A stretch of DNA of 64,000 bases from Syncephalis plumigaleata (lineage: Eukaryota; Zoopagomycota; Zoopagomycetes; Zoopagales; Piptocephalidaceae). The translations under genes and the position numbers were made by a program. The notes beneath the pieces are model-generated. The model did no database searches and was not told the DNA's origin. It saw only the letters and a list, made by a program, of their open reading frames with translations. This document shows positions 50,801-61,200 of the stretch, piece after piece (the first letter of the stretch is position 1; each line of letters begins with the position of its first letter). The stretch spans positions 186,001 to 250,000 of the forward strand of contig JAIXMF010000004.1 in the NCBI GenBank assembly GCA_025201365.1. The letters run 5' to 3'.

Positions 50801-51395
50801 ACTGAGATACTGCCGCAGAAATAAGGGCTGTAGGAGTCTCTTCGTTGAGTTGGGGCTGAATAGCATCATAGCATTGTTGTAGCTTCCTGCTAAGCCGACT
50901 ATTGCGAATGCGTTTCTCAGCAACGGCAACAAAGTGTATACCGTGCGAGTGGGTTGACATTTTCATAGGTAAGGAATGATTGCCGACTGTCAACGTGCCA
51001 GCAGCGCAATCTATGGTGGCGCTAGCATCGGTTAACCAATCCATACCTAATAGGAGATCATATGGAGATGCATGAAGTATGATCGCTTCGACTTGACGTT
51101 CCACATCAGCAACTTGCACTTGTACTTGACAGTATCCGCAAGTGTGAGCGTGTCGTCCATCTGCTAGCTTAACAAACGAGTTCCGATTCGGTCCAACCTT
51201 TATGCCTAGACGTGAGCATAAGGCGCTAGAGATTACCGTTTGTTGGGCTCCTGTGTCCACTAGCATAGTTGTTGCGTGTCCGTTCACAAAACCGGCCTGT
51301 AAGAGTGCGTTAGCGGTAACAGCACCTATCACGGCATCTGGTTGTGATAAGGGATTTGCTAGAAGGGGGGTGCCAATACCCTCAATCATCGGCAC
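47847..51395 (-). CDS. Ty3/Gypsy pol polyprotein
   Basis: 1182-residue pol. In order: aspartic protease (LVDTGAQQTVISS), reverse transcriptase (CVDYRRLN, FGLCNAPATFQRLM, YLDDIIVYG), RNase H (IETDASSTGIGAVISQ, TDHSALRWL, NADALSR), and integrase with an HHCC zinc finger (SGHLGRYRTYKRI..., CVRCQKQRR) and catalytic core (FIAIDLMGPF, TDGGTNFTS, VERFNHTLA). It ends with the GPF/Y-type region RGPFRVVEQTSAVNYRL. It lies just after gag, in a different frame, as is usual in the family. Confidence 0.95.
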   Translation of the reverse strand: MPMIEGIGTPLLANPLSQPDAVIGAVTANALLQAGFVNGHATTMLVDTGAQQTVISSALCSRLGIKVGPNRNSFVKLADGRHAHTCGYCQVQVQVADVERQVEAIILHASPYDLLLGMDWLTDASATIDCAAGTLTVGNHSLPMKMSTHSHGIHFVAVAEKRIRNSRLSRKLQQCYDAIQPQLNEETPTALISAAVSQSPHVELVESERKYLLDKLLREFTDLFADNPNNPGATTSIQHFINTGDSRPINSPPYRVAHRQREIITNSVNDMLKNGIIERSFSPWSSPVVLVGKKDGGARFCVDYRRLNEVTKKDSYPTTRVDDALDMLSGARWFTTLDLASGYWQVKMNVKDREKTAFITHDGLYQFKVMPFGLCNAPATFQRLMNEVLAGLKWRTCIVYLDDIIVYGRTFEEHLERLREVFQRLRTAGLRLKKSKCHFGHQEIAYLGHLVTANGVKPDPNKIAAVHQFPLPVDVRGCKSFLGLASYYRRFIPNFSEKAEPLHRLTKKNTPFTWTDAQQAAFDQLRQALTDDVVLTYPDLSKPFRIETDASSTGIGAVISQLVNDQWKPIAYASRALNQAERNYSATEGECLAIVWAIDKFRPYIYGGEFTVVTDHSALRWLMSRPNPTGRLGRWVLRLQEYCPTIEYRRGTANSNADALSRDPLPWPELVAQAEEDKAVEIMSTAAVPLLPTADEWLQAQRSENATCDIYGYLSKGNDHLIMMNEPTRRSIKKRARSYRLVDGRLMRRKMEEDQEVLLDVVPKQFQPVVLYHNHDQELSGHLGRYRTYKRIRQKYWWSNLHSDVRDYVATCVRCQKQRRITQRSGLLQSLPVPEKPFDFIAIDLMGPFTESEYGNKYVAVCCDYTTRWIEAAAIPDATAETTVKFLMNNIIARHGMPRVLLTDGGTNFTSGLTAGIARRLGIRQRITSARRPQTDGLVERFNHTLASMIAKFTNDFETDWDKYLPLLLFAYRTTPQSSAGQTPFNLLYGREATQPLEVAVNNMPTTKARFNKRTEEYEEYVKDLQLRLNDVRERARLMIEAAQRRQSARYNKGRRREAFNEGDLVWLEETLLKGSKLKKMKERIRGPFRVVEQTSAVNYRLCDLDTKRTFPAHADRIIPLHSRPQHLLLSPTASEPVSVLSLTNTLLLSSEDQPSMLAGRSTLEEGVMWRHILTSWLSGPE

Positions 51396-51400
51396 CCGGT

Positions 51401-52837
51401 TTAGTTTTCCGACGGCTGAGCAGCCTCAGGCAATTTGCCAGTGACTGACTCACGAGCCGCAGATAACTTAGGACACTTATAGGCGGCGTGTCCTGGATCG
51501 TCACAGAGAGCACAAGGATGGCGCGGCGCAGAAGGTGGCTTCTCCTTGCGTCGTGGACGTTGTCGTCGGTCGTCATATTGCTTCTGTGTCGATCGGGTGT
51601 TAGAAGGGATAGAATCATCTTCTTGTACGGCAGCTACGAACTTTGGTTTAACAGGCGTTGATGACTGGGTAAGTAGTTTGTCGATACTCTTTCCGCGTGA
51701 TCGTAATTCCTCGAGTGATGAAATCAGATATAATTTGAGTAGATCACGAGTAGATTCATCGGCGTTGACCTTGAAGTAGTACCAAATCGTTTCGTCGCTG
51801 ACTTTGGCGCGTATTCCGTTCATCTCGATGCGATCGGCATAGTCGAGGAGAGATTCCTTCGGACGCTTGCGAGTAGAATGGAACGTAGCTAACACTCCTT
51901 CTTTAGGATCTTCTTGATACCAATGACCTCGTATACTAGTTACAAGTTCATCATAGAGACCAGGTTTAAACGAAGCTAACTGTTTCGTAGCGCGAGCACA
52001 CCATACCTTTTCATGCTGTCGTAAACCATATATTAATGCACAGCATTGATCCTTTTCGGACCATGGAGACATATCTGCGACAAGGGTGAATTCGTCTAAC
52101 CATTCCAAAGGGTCATCCTTCTCGTTTAGTATGGGTATCTCCATCTTTGGTGCGTAGGAATGACGATACGACGGTGGTAATATAGGGAGTTCAACATCGT
52201 CATGATCTGATTCATCATCTGGCGTCATCACGCTTTCACGACGAACAGGGCGACGAATCTGGATAGTTGGAGATGGTGTGTGATCGTTCTGCGAAGGTAA
52301 GCGATATGGAACATGAGCAGTACCAGGTGTTTCGACGATAGGTTGTGAGGGCGGATCAGGGCGAGTTATGCCAAGCGTAATGATCATTTGCTCAGCTAAC
52401 GCTACAGCCTGTGTCTGCGTCAACCTGTGTTGTTGGTTGACTACGTAATCCATAAACATAGCAACTGCATTTGGAGACTGGTCATCCTGTGTACTAATAG
52501 CTTGTTGTACAGCAGCGAACGGATTATTCGGATCAGTAGGAAGTGTGACGTCTTCGGCGGTTGGCGTAGGGACGGTCTCGACGGCCTGTTCCGGAGGAAT
52601 AGTAGTGGGAGCGGTCCTAACAGCCTGTGGGTGGAGAACAGTAGTGGCAACGGCTTGAGATACCGCTGCGGTAGGCTGAGGATCGGTCGTCACTGGAGGG
52701 TCGCCTTCGACTGGGGAAGTCGGCACAGGCGCCTCAGGTTCTTCCTCGGCGGGAACAGCCGGAGCGTTGGATGGGCCTGCAGCTTCGTCCTCGCGCTGGG
52801 CCGACGCACGTGTATATATGGGTGTCATTATGTGCAA
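51401..52837 (-). CDS. Ty3/Gypsy gag polyprotein
   Basis: 478 residues. A Pro/Ala/Thr-rich N-terminus is followed by a capsid-like region (DDPLEWLDEFTLVADM, WSEKDQCCALIYGLR, LLDYADRIEMNGIRAKV). A C-terminal basic segment precedes one CCHC zinc knuckle (CALCDDPGHAAYKC). The gag ORF starts 216 bases inside the 5' LTR. Confidence 0.93.
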   Translation of the reverse strand: MHIMTPIYTRASAQREDEAAGPSNAPAVPAEEEPEAPVPTSPVEGDPPVTTDPQPTAAVSQAVATTVLHPQAVRTAPTTIPPEQAVETVPTPTAEDVTLPTDPNNPFAAVQQAISTQDDQSPNAVAMFMDYVVNQQHRLTQTQAVALAEQMIITLGITRPDPPSQPIVETPGTAHVPYRLPSQNDHTPSPTIQIRRPVRRESVMTPDDESDHDDVELPILPPSYRHSYAPKMEIPILNEKDDPLEWLDEFTLVADMSPWSEKDQCCALIYGLRQHEKVWCARATKQLASFKPGLYDELVTSIRGHWYQEDPKEGVLATFHSTRKRPKESLLDYADRIEMNGIRAKVSDETIWYYFKVNADESTRDLLKLYLISSLEELRSRGKSIDKLLTQSSTPVKPKFVAAVQEDDSIPSNTRSTQKQYDDRRQRPRRKEKPPSAPRHPCALCDDPGHAAYKCPKLSAARESVTGKLPEAAQPSEN

Positions 52838-53053
52838 TGATCGTAAGATAAGGTGAAATAAATAAGAAATAATAGAACGTAAGGGAAATGGGAGTAATAA
52901 CGTAGAATGTAAAGATCGTTAACGTAATATGTGATAGGAAAGGTAGAGAGCGGGATTCGTGTCCTACAAGATTAGTGAAATGTGGTTGGGCACCGAACGC
53001 GCTTGCTACTAGAAGGTAAGTTTTCGCTTCACGCGCCCGGGTTCTCCACCAGT

Positions 53054-53352
53054 TGTCACGGCCCTATCTGGTAGGGGGCACGATAGGGGCCGGACAAGGG
53101 ATTCCAGAAAGTGACGTGCAACAACCTCAGTTAGCTGCAGTGGCTCACTGTTGGAATGTATAGACAAATAAAACACTTTAACACGGTTAATACTTGTAAG
53201 ACACTTGGAGCACAGTAGTGTAGAGATAAAAGATAGAATTGTTCGTCTTTATTAAAATTTGCTTTTGCGTTTGCTTTTTCTTCTCTCGACGCTGAACGTG
53301 TAGCTATCCTATTCTGGACCGCTAAGCCACGAGGTCAAGATATGGCGCCACA
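53054..53352 (-). repeat. 5' LTR of the Ty3/Gypsy element
   Basis: 299 bases, TG...CA termini on the minus strand, followed by a TGG primer-binding site. It should hold the element promoter. Confidence 0.93.
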
Positions 53353-53762
53353 GCATCTCAGAAAGGATTACGTATGCCCATAGATACATTTCATCAAAGT
53401 GTTGTTACCTTCAGTTGTTCAAGAAATGAAGGATCAGTGCAACAACGAGGATCAAACAACAGAAAGCAACTTATCCGTGATTGTTATCGCTTCACATCCA
53501 AGATATGTAAGTTTATCAACATGTCTATTATTTATTAACACTAATTGTAATATATGATATCGCGATCATTAACATATCCCTCAACTACTAGGGCAATGAC
53601 AACTACTCAATGATAATAGCAATGCGAAGACGGTGTTAACAGTTGTGCAAATCGTTTTATTAATAAACAGCAAATGTTAAAGGATAAATGCGCAAATTGG
53701 ATGGAAAAACACTGTAATAAAAACATTATTTCTCTCTTTCTTTCTACTTGCTTATTAACAAT

Positions 53763-54863
53763 ATGAATTCCGGTGTACAAGTCTATATTATTACTGGTGC
53801 TAACCGTGGTTATGGCCTTGCCATTGCTAAAGCGTTAGCTGCAGAAATAGCTGATCCGGCCAAGCTTCACCTCATTCTAGTTGGTAGAAACTTTGTAAGT
53901 CTTGCTAACGCAACAGAAGAACTAGAAGGATTGGCTACCACCTACCTAGTTTACTCGGTCAATTTCAGTTGTATGGATGAACTTGATAATAATATTGACC
54001 GTATTTTTAGTGCTTACCGAGTAAGAAGTTGATATATACATGTGTGTTATTATAGAACATCGTGTTTATTCATGTAAATAATAATAATAGGAGATTCGCA
54101 CTCGTTATCAAGTATCTCGCGTTGTCCTAGTGAATAATGCAGGCACCCTGGGCGATGCATGGCATAGCATCGCTGAACAAGACTGGAAATTTGCGCAAAC
54201 CTATTACAATGTCAATCTAGTGTCTTTCTTTGCCATCACGTAAGTGATTGCGTTCCTCGCTCATACGACAATGGCACATCTTATTCATTTCAATGTATAG
54301 CGCTCGCTTCCTAAAGACAGTTCGCTCAGATCACGCCATCATCCGTCAAGTGGTCAATATTTCATCACTCATGGCCGTGCTACCCACTGAACGATTTTCC
54401 CTTTACTCATCGGCTAAAGCTGCTCGTGACTCGTTAATCACCGTTGCCGCTAAAGAAGAAGCCGTAAGAATGATCATATAATATATATATACACGAATGT
54501 TGACGCGTATTTCCATTCCATTCTATTCTAATTGTTTCTTTCCCTACTATATATTCTTATTATTCATAGGAATCCGGTATAAAAACGCTCAATTATGCAC
54601 CAGGTCCAATGGATACCGATATGCAAACTGAAATGCAATCAACGTTGCAGACACCTGAACATAAGGCGTTACACGCTCAATTCTTTCCAAGCAAGGTAAG
54701 CTACTATAGCGTATAGCATCGTCAATCATACATCGTATTTACTAATCATTCCATTTAGGATGTCTTTGTTGATCCGGCCGTGTCAGCCAGTAAACTTATT
54801 CAACTATTAAACAAGAATACATTTGAATCTGGCGCACATATCGACTATTTCGATCTTGATTAA
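53763..54863 (+). CDS. Sepiapterin-reductase-like short-chain dehydrogenase
   Basis: This is a NADP-dependent SDR resembling sepiapterin reductase, the last step of tetrahydrobiopterin synthesis. Five exons (53763-54020, 54091-54239, 54301-54463, 54570-54695, 54759-54863) join in frame for 266 aa. The Rossmann motif is YIITGANRGYGLAIAKAL (TGxxxGxG). VVLVNNAGTLGD is the NNAG motif, VNISSLMAV gives the catalytic Ser, and YSSAKAARD is YxxxK. NYAPGPMDTDM is the PG motif with the sepiapterin-reductase-type MdTdMq. The final HIDYFDL also fits. A transposon-relic tail ends only about 50 bases upstream, so part of the promoter may be transposon-derived. An in-frame ATG at 53748 is possible. Confidence 0.85.
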
Positions 54864-54922
54864 TAAAGAAATAATCATCAATTTATTAATATTAATCGCA
54901 TGTGTGTTGCTAGCTTCTCTGT

Positions 54923-56111
54923 CTAATGCTTTGCCTTGCGATCACGATCACCACCAACACCACCGTATTCGTAGAATCCAGATCCGCTCTTACGTCCTAG
55001 TTTACCCTCGGATACAAGTTTGTTCAGCGTATTCGATGGATCAACCAAACTATTGCCCTTTAGTTCGGTATCGGAAGTACGCCAGCCATCGCTGATAAAC
55101 TTGAGGGTGTCAAGTCCAACATACTAAGTAAATGAATAAACAAATAGTTAGTACAATTAGCAGGGTCGATGCTATCCATTGTTGCTTACATCCATAAGTT
55201 CAAATGGTCCCATAGGGTAACCGGCGCCCAATTTCATGGCAGTATCAATGTCCTGGATGTTAGCATCACCTCGTTCGTAAAGACGTAGTGCCTCCATCAT
55301 ATAAGGCACGAGTAGTCGATTAACGATAAATCTATTTCATAAATGATATGAGCATTGACTACTACTACTACTACTACTACTACTAGTAGTAGTAGTAATT
55401 ATTCAATAATTACCCTGGTGTATCCTTGCATGCCACCGGTGCCTTGCCTAGACGACGACTAAACTCCATTAAATCCTCGAATACTGCATTATTAGTGTGT
55501 TCCGTGCGAATAACTTCTACCAGTTTCATCTGGGGTACAGGATTGAAAAAGTGCAAACCACCGAAACGATCGACACGCTTGGTAGCACTGGCAATATCGC
55601 CAATCGGCAAGGATGACGTATTTGAGGTGAACACGGTATTGGCGGGTGCTTTCGCGTCAAGTTCCGCGAATAGTCGACGTTTCGTTTCCAGGTTCTCGAC
55701 AATGGCCTCCACCACTAGATCGGCCTGTTCGACGGCACCCGTCGTATTGGTAGACGTGGCGATACGTGAGAACACATCCTCGATCACTTTATCCTGCGCT
55801 GCCTTGTCTTCGGGATGAAGTTTACGCGCAACACGCGTCAATGATGCCTTGATGATATTGCGACCGTTGGTGAGGGCACCCTCGTTCACATCGACCATGG
55901 TAACTTGAAAGCCCTTCTGTGCGGCCACCTGCACGATACCCGCTCCCATTAAGCCCGAGCCGTACACGGTGACATTGCGAAAGGCAAGGGGTCGCTCAGA
56001 TGACTGCGACGGAGCCACCGACGTACTACTAATAGCACGGGATATGGTCAACGCGCCACTCTGACGAGCAAATGAGGCGACACGAGCCTGTTGACGTAGT
56101 AAGGCTGACAT
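54923..56111 (-). CDS. 3-hydroxyacyl-CoA dehydrogenase, mitochondrial-type
   Basis: This NAD-dependent enzyme of beta-oxidation converts L-3-hydroxyacyl-CoA to 3-ketoacyl-CoA. It has three exons (56111-55414, 55331-55190, 55123-54923) in frame, about 346 aa. The N-terminus ([23 protein letters not shown], continuing into SRAISST) is a mitochondrial presequence. The NAD motif is [13 protein letters not shown], with VTMVDVNE ending the first fold. [30 protein letters not shown] and the [15 protein letters not shown] signature (catalytic His-Glu pair) follow. The C-terminal domain has [33 protein letters not shown], and [11 protein letters not shown]. The genes for HADH and the SDR converge 60 bases apart. 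Confidence 0.93.
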
Positions 56112-57146
56112 GAATAATAGCAATAATAGTAGCAATAAGTGTTTAACTAAACAAAAGTGACAAGTAGAAGGAAGTAGTAGTAGAAGAGCAAAAGAAGGAA
56201 CAGTTATGTGCACGTAGCTGAATCACGTACTACAACCATGCTAAATTTAATACGTGTGCGTGTCAAATGCAACGCATGGGATTCGACGGAGATCCATTAA
56301 GCCGATGATGATGATGATGATGATGATGATGCTAATTTTATCATGTGATGTTAATGAGATTTTATTTCAAATTTAGTTAGAACTAGCAAATGGATTCAGT
56401 AATCACCATGGTCATTAGCAGCAGTATCGATCCAAGCGTAGTAGTAGTAGTAGTACGATCTCCACGATTTACATGCATTCCATAATATCATTATTGATCA
56501 TGGATGGTCCCTTTGGACAAATGGTTTCCCCTTTTTACCGTGTACGGATATTACAACTATGAAGGGAGCAGTAATCGCGATTGATGATGCCTGCCCCTTT
56601 GTTATTACGCTAATACTTCCGTTAAATGCAATCCATCGATGATGGTGTAGCTCCTTTTCTCTATCGGTTACATCATAGCTAACTGATTAATGATTATTCC
56701 GATATAATTGACTAGTAATATGATGAAGAGATCATTCCAGAGTACTAGTATCGATTATACGATGGAAATTACTAGTCTTATCTATAATGTCAATAGTTCA
56801 CTATAATGTCATAAATGTAATGCTACTAATCTCGGTCATTATTAAGGTGTACATGCACATGACACGGAGTCAGGAGAATAAGCGCAGCTTGTAAGGAGTA
56901 TCATCAAGCCTGTGCAATGTCAGAAAAAAGAAAAGAAAAGCATGGAGTATTGCATACTTATAAATAGTTACAATTAGCGAGAAGGAAAGGAAAGAAACAG
57001 AATAACCGCGTAATTATCAGTGATATAAATATTATCCCCCATTAGTTAAATAGCACTAGATATGCTAAATAACTTGCTGTTTAATTACAGTATATGATCG
57101 CTTATTATTATCCTCTTGAATATCTAGACCTGATGAATGTCGATTC
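56112..57146. other. Intergenic, no gene seen
   Basis: One kilobase between the HADH start and the orphan ORF. It contains an (ATG)n tract at 56303-56331. No RNA gene or conserved ORF was recognised. Confidence 0.5.
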
Positions 57147-57878
57147 ATGTTATTTACTCCTATTCCTATAGATTCCTTTATTCATAGACTACTTGATCAT
57201 TCATCTTCATCTTTGTCGTTATCCATGTTATCATCTAATGTTCATTCATCTAGCAATAGTGCTATCAATACATCAGCATTAGCATTACCAACTATTAATA
57301 CGACTAAAAAGATGTCAAGATACCGTTCAACTCGTAACAATCCATCGGGTATAACACCCTCTTATTGGCGTTCAATTGTCGCGGAAGCTAAACGACGTTG
57401 CACTCGACATATCGACTGGCGTGATGATGTGTTTCGTGACTCGCTTAATGAACGTTCAGTTGGTAAATTACTACCAACTAGATCGTTGCGATCACGTAGT
57501 ATGATGACAAACAAGAACAGTAGCACTACAACAACAAGCAGATTAGTACGCGGTACATCTTCATCTTCATCTTCATCGTTATTAGATTTACATCATTTAT
57601 TGTTATCAACACAATCTGATAATTCGGTGAAATTAGCACCACTTTATTTGCAATCCACTAGTGAGGCAAATCAAATTAAACCAACTCGTACTTTACTATT
57701 ACAAGCGACACAACTGCCTGTAACGAGGCATCAATCGAGCAAACCACTTGGTATCCCGTCCAATTCATCACTTCCCTCCTTGGCTAGTATGATGCGTCAT
57801 TTTCATTTACAAATACTAGGAGTGAACCCTAATACTTCTTTTCATCATCATCATCATCATCGGAATTCGATGAGTTAA
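57147..57878 (+). CDS. Hypothetical Ser-rich protein with C-terminal His run
   Basis: A single 243-codon ORF of unknown family. The composition is Ser/Thr/Leu-rich with basic patches. The least biased part is SYWRSIVAEAKRRCTRHIDWRDDVF then SLNERSVGKLLPTRSLRSRS (residues 70-120). The C-terminus carries six histidines (FHHHHHHRNS). An alternative start at 57309 (MSRYRSTRNN) would drop the biased leader. AATAAA occurs at 57921, after the stop. It may be real, but nothing beyond length and the central block supports it. Confidence 0.4.
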   Translation: MLFTPIPIDSFIHRLLDHSSSSLSLSMLSSNVHSSSNSAINTSALALPTINTTKKMSRYRSTRNNPSGITPSYWRSIVAEAKRRCTRHIDWRDDVFRDSLNERSVGKLLPTRSLRSRSMMTNKNSSTTTTSRLVRGTSSSSSSSLLDLHHLLLSTQSDNSVKLAPLYLQSTSEANQIKPTRTLLLQATQLPVTRHQSSKPLGIPSNSSLPSLASMMRHFHLQILGVNPNTSFHHHHHHRNSMS

Positions 57879-58243
57879 ATGCTTTCTATTTCGTTTGTTT
57901 TCATCTGTTTACGATATAATTGAATAAATTACCATTGGTTAAAATCCAATACAAGACTAGTTATTTATTATAAAACTTGATTAGTTATTGTATTTATACA
58001 CCAAAGGAATAGAACTGGTGCAAAAATGTATGTAGAAATATTGGATAATCGCAAGAGAACACACACTCACATAAAAAACGTAGAAAGAGAAATAGAAAGT
58101 CAATAGCGACAACAACAACAACAATAACATAAGGTAGAAGAGGAATGCCAGTGAAATATAGTGTGACCGTATATACTTGTAATCCATATATAACTCGTAG
58201 AAATAATAATAATAATAATAGCTATTGATATATATATATATTA
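57879..58243. other. Convergent 3' intergenic region
   Basis: AT-rich spacer between the orphan ORF and the Ca2+ ATPase stop. (AATAAT)n occurs near 58202-58220. No gene seen. Confidence 0.5.
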
Positions 58244-61200
58244 TTAAGAAGACGAGACACGTGTACCAGTCTTGAATTGATGCTGTGCTGAAGGTGGTTG
58301 CGACTGTACCGACAAGCCGATACCAACGGTAGATGCCACAATAGATGGTAGCATAGCAGCAGCGGGAATGGCATCGCGATATGCCTTGAGACGACCACCA
58401 CGTAGCGCGCGGAATACACTGAGTTCAGAGCGTACATCACGAATGTCCTTCTTCCACGCGTATAACTTCTCGCGGGCTGGATCACGATTGACGCTGTCCT
58501 GTAGATTGGCGATGAAACCGACGCATCGGAACCAGCTGTCGGGAATGAGACGTACTAGCGCACCGATAGGCAGGGATAACAAACCGATAACAATGCAGGT
58601 GACCCATTGTACACCGTTAAGTGGTGTCGTTTTAAAGGCGAGACCGCCCACTTGCACGATAATCACTTGACAAGCGATGATAAGCACGGAGATACCCACG
58701 AAGATACGATTGTTCTGCAGGTGCTTGAACACATTGAGACTCGAGTCGAGACGACGTGAATTAAGCTCGTTGAAGATTTGCAACCATACGAACGCGTTGA
58801 ACACCATGGTGCCCATCACCGGTCTCGCCTTATCCTCGCGTGGTTCGTTGAAGATGGACGGACCGACGTAGAGGAGAATGAGACAAACGATCACTTGGAA
58901 GATGGCCTGGAATATGATCATCTTCCACATCTTGAAGCTAATCAATGGAGCGGTACGTGGTTCCGGCTGACGGCTAAGTAGTTCAAGGGTGGGTGGATCC
59001 GTGGCAAGGGCGAGCGCTGCTAGGGTGTCCATGATCAAGTTGACCCATAGCAATTGTACGGGTGTAAGTACGGATTCACCGCTACCGGTATGTGAGCCGG
59101 ACACGGCCGATGAGATGGCACTGACGAAGGTGAGCAACACGGCGGTGATATTGACCGTAAGCTGGAATTGCAAGAACTTCTTGACCGCATCATTGACCGA
59201 TCTACCCCACATGATAGCCTTGACAATGGAGGCAAAGTTGTCATCCATTAGAATGATCGATGACGCTTCCTTGGCCACTTCCGTGCCGGCAATACCCATA
59301 CTGAAACCGATATCGGCCATTTTCAACGCGGGACCATCGTTGGTACCATCGCCAGTTACGGCTACAATATCGCCCATTTCCTTTAGTTTCCCGACTAGAA
59401 TACGCTTGTCGTCCGGTGAACTACGGGCCAACACTTGTAATCGAGGAATCACTTGTAGCATCTCGTCATTCGATAGATTACGGAACTTGGGACCTTCCAT
59501 GACAACGCCACCCGCGGTGTAGATACCGCACTTTGTGGCAATTGCACGTGCCGTCACGATATTGTCACCGGTGACCATGCGTACGGTGACGCCGGCACGT
59601 TGACAAAGACGTACCGCATCGACGACACCTTCACGTAGCGGATCCTCGATGGCGGTAACACCGATTAGCGTCAACTCCTCACTTAGATGCTGATCGTCCA
59701 ACGGTGAGGCAGGATCGTATTGAGGAAAATCGCGATAAGCGATACCGATCGTACGCAGGGATTGCGAGGCAAATTGTTCAATCATATTCAGTAGGTCGGC
59801 GCGTATTTCCGTGGTAATTGGCACGGAAACGAGACTGTCGCTATCCGGCATGAGTACGCGTGTACAACGACTGAGGATAATCTCGGAGGCACCCTTGATG
59901 TGCGCGCGGTGTAGAGGAGTACCATTGTCGGTGGGACTGGCAATACGAATAAGCGTGCACATACTCTTGCGTTCACTGCTGAACGGCCATAATTGTTCCA
60001 CTGGGTATTGCGCGCGTATTTGCGTGTATTCCGGAGCACCTTGCTGTTGCGTCCAAGCGAGTAAGGCGGTTTCCGTTTTCGAGCCAACAAACTCGTTGGC
60101 CGTCGGATCCCAGAATGCGTTTGAGTTAACGGCGACCGATTGTTGCACTAGGTCCGTCACGGAGGCCGGCTGATCCTTCACTAGGTCGACGATATTCACC
60201 GCGCCGGGTAGAATAGCGCCAGCGTCATCGATACGCGAGAATATACGCTTATAGCCGATACATCCCGCGACCACCGTCATCTTGTTCTGAGTTAACGTGC
60301 CGGTCTTGTCGGAGCACACGGTCGTTGCATTGCCCATTGTCTCGCAGGCCGATAACACGCGTACCAAGTTGTTATCCTTTAACATACGCGTCATGGCAAA
60401 TGCCAAGGCTAGGGTCACCGCCAATGGAAGACCTTCTGGCACGGCGACTACAACGACAGTAACGGCAGTAATGATGATCTTGACGATATCGTTCACGATA
60501 ACAGCCGCAGCATGACTGGGTTGATCCTTGAATTTAACGAAATAGATGATCAATAGAATGATGAGCATGAGCAAGGCAGCACCGCCACCCAACTTGGCGA
60601 TTTGTTCCGCAAGATCGTTGAGTTTCATTTGAAGTGGCGTATCCGATGGTTCCTGGCGTAGACTAAGCATAATACGACCGTGGAAGCTTTCCTCGCCCAC
60701 GGCAACTACGATGGCACGTCCCACACCCTCGAGCACCTTACTACCACTGATGACGAATGGATCTGGCCCATGCTCCATCGGTGCGAGATGTTTCGCTTCC
60801 TCGATCGAGTCTTTTAGTGATCGTTTGGCAATCGCGTCAGATTCGCCGGTTACACCGCTTTCATCGCATTTAACATTATGTCCCGAGATGAATATCGCAT
60901 CCGCGGCTAGAATGTCACCGGGTTCCATACAAAGAATATCGCCAACCACCAAATGATGCACGGATAGCTGAGTTTGCGCGCCTTCACGGATCACCTTAAC
61001 TAGACGGTCGTCCTTTTTCGCATTAAGTTTACGGAATTGTCGCTCCTTTTGCCAATCGTTGACACTACCAACCAGCACGACAATCATAATGGCAACGACA
61101 ATGGCGAGACCCTCGACCCAGTTCACATCAGGCTCACTTTCCTCTTGCGTTTGATCCTGATAAATGCCCAGACCGAGCGAGACTACCGCGGCAATGGTAA

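Larger units (their letters stand above)
47592..53352 (-). mobile_element. Ty3/Gypsy LTR retrotransposon, looks whole and young
   Basis: Minus-strand element of 5.76 kb. Two 299-base LTRs (47592-47890 and 53054-53352) appear identical by eye and begin and end TG...CA. The flanking target duplication is GCATC (47587-47591 and 53353-53357). A primer-binding-site-like TGGTGGAGAACC lies directly inside the 5' LTR at about 53040-53052. A purine-rich tract (AGAGGGAGTGA) precedes the 3' LTR at 47891-47901. Domain order protease, reverse transcriptase, RNase H, integrase places it in Ty3/Gypsy. It looks whole, with no breaks noticed. LTR identity indicates a very recent insertion, nested in an older DNA-transposon relic. 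Confidence 0.95.
47480..53715 (+). pseudogene. Relic B of the WNRD-type family, split by the Ty3/Gypsy element
   Basis: The left piece (47480-47591) contains GAAGGGACATGGCTGTAAT and AGCAATAAGGAG, aligning to the WNRD-MAAC and RNKE-coding parts of relic A. The right piece (53353-53500) continues with CCCATAGATACATTTCATCA, then encodes SRNEGSVQQ and NNRKQLIRD, matching the SRNEGQGQQ region of A. The conserved tail (53570-53715) follows. The LTR element sits exactly between the pieces, flanked by GCATC on both sides. The relic tail ends about 50 bases before the start of the SDR gene. Confidence 0.5.
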
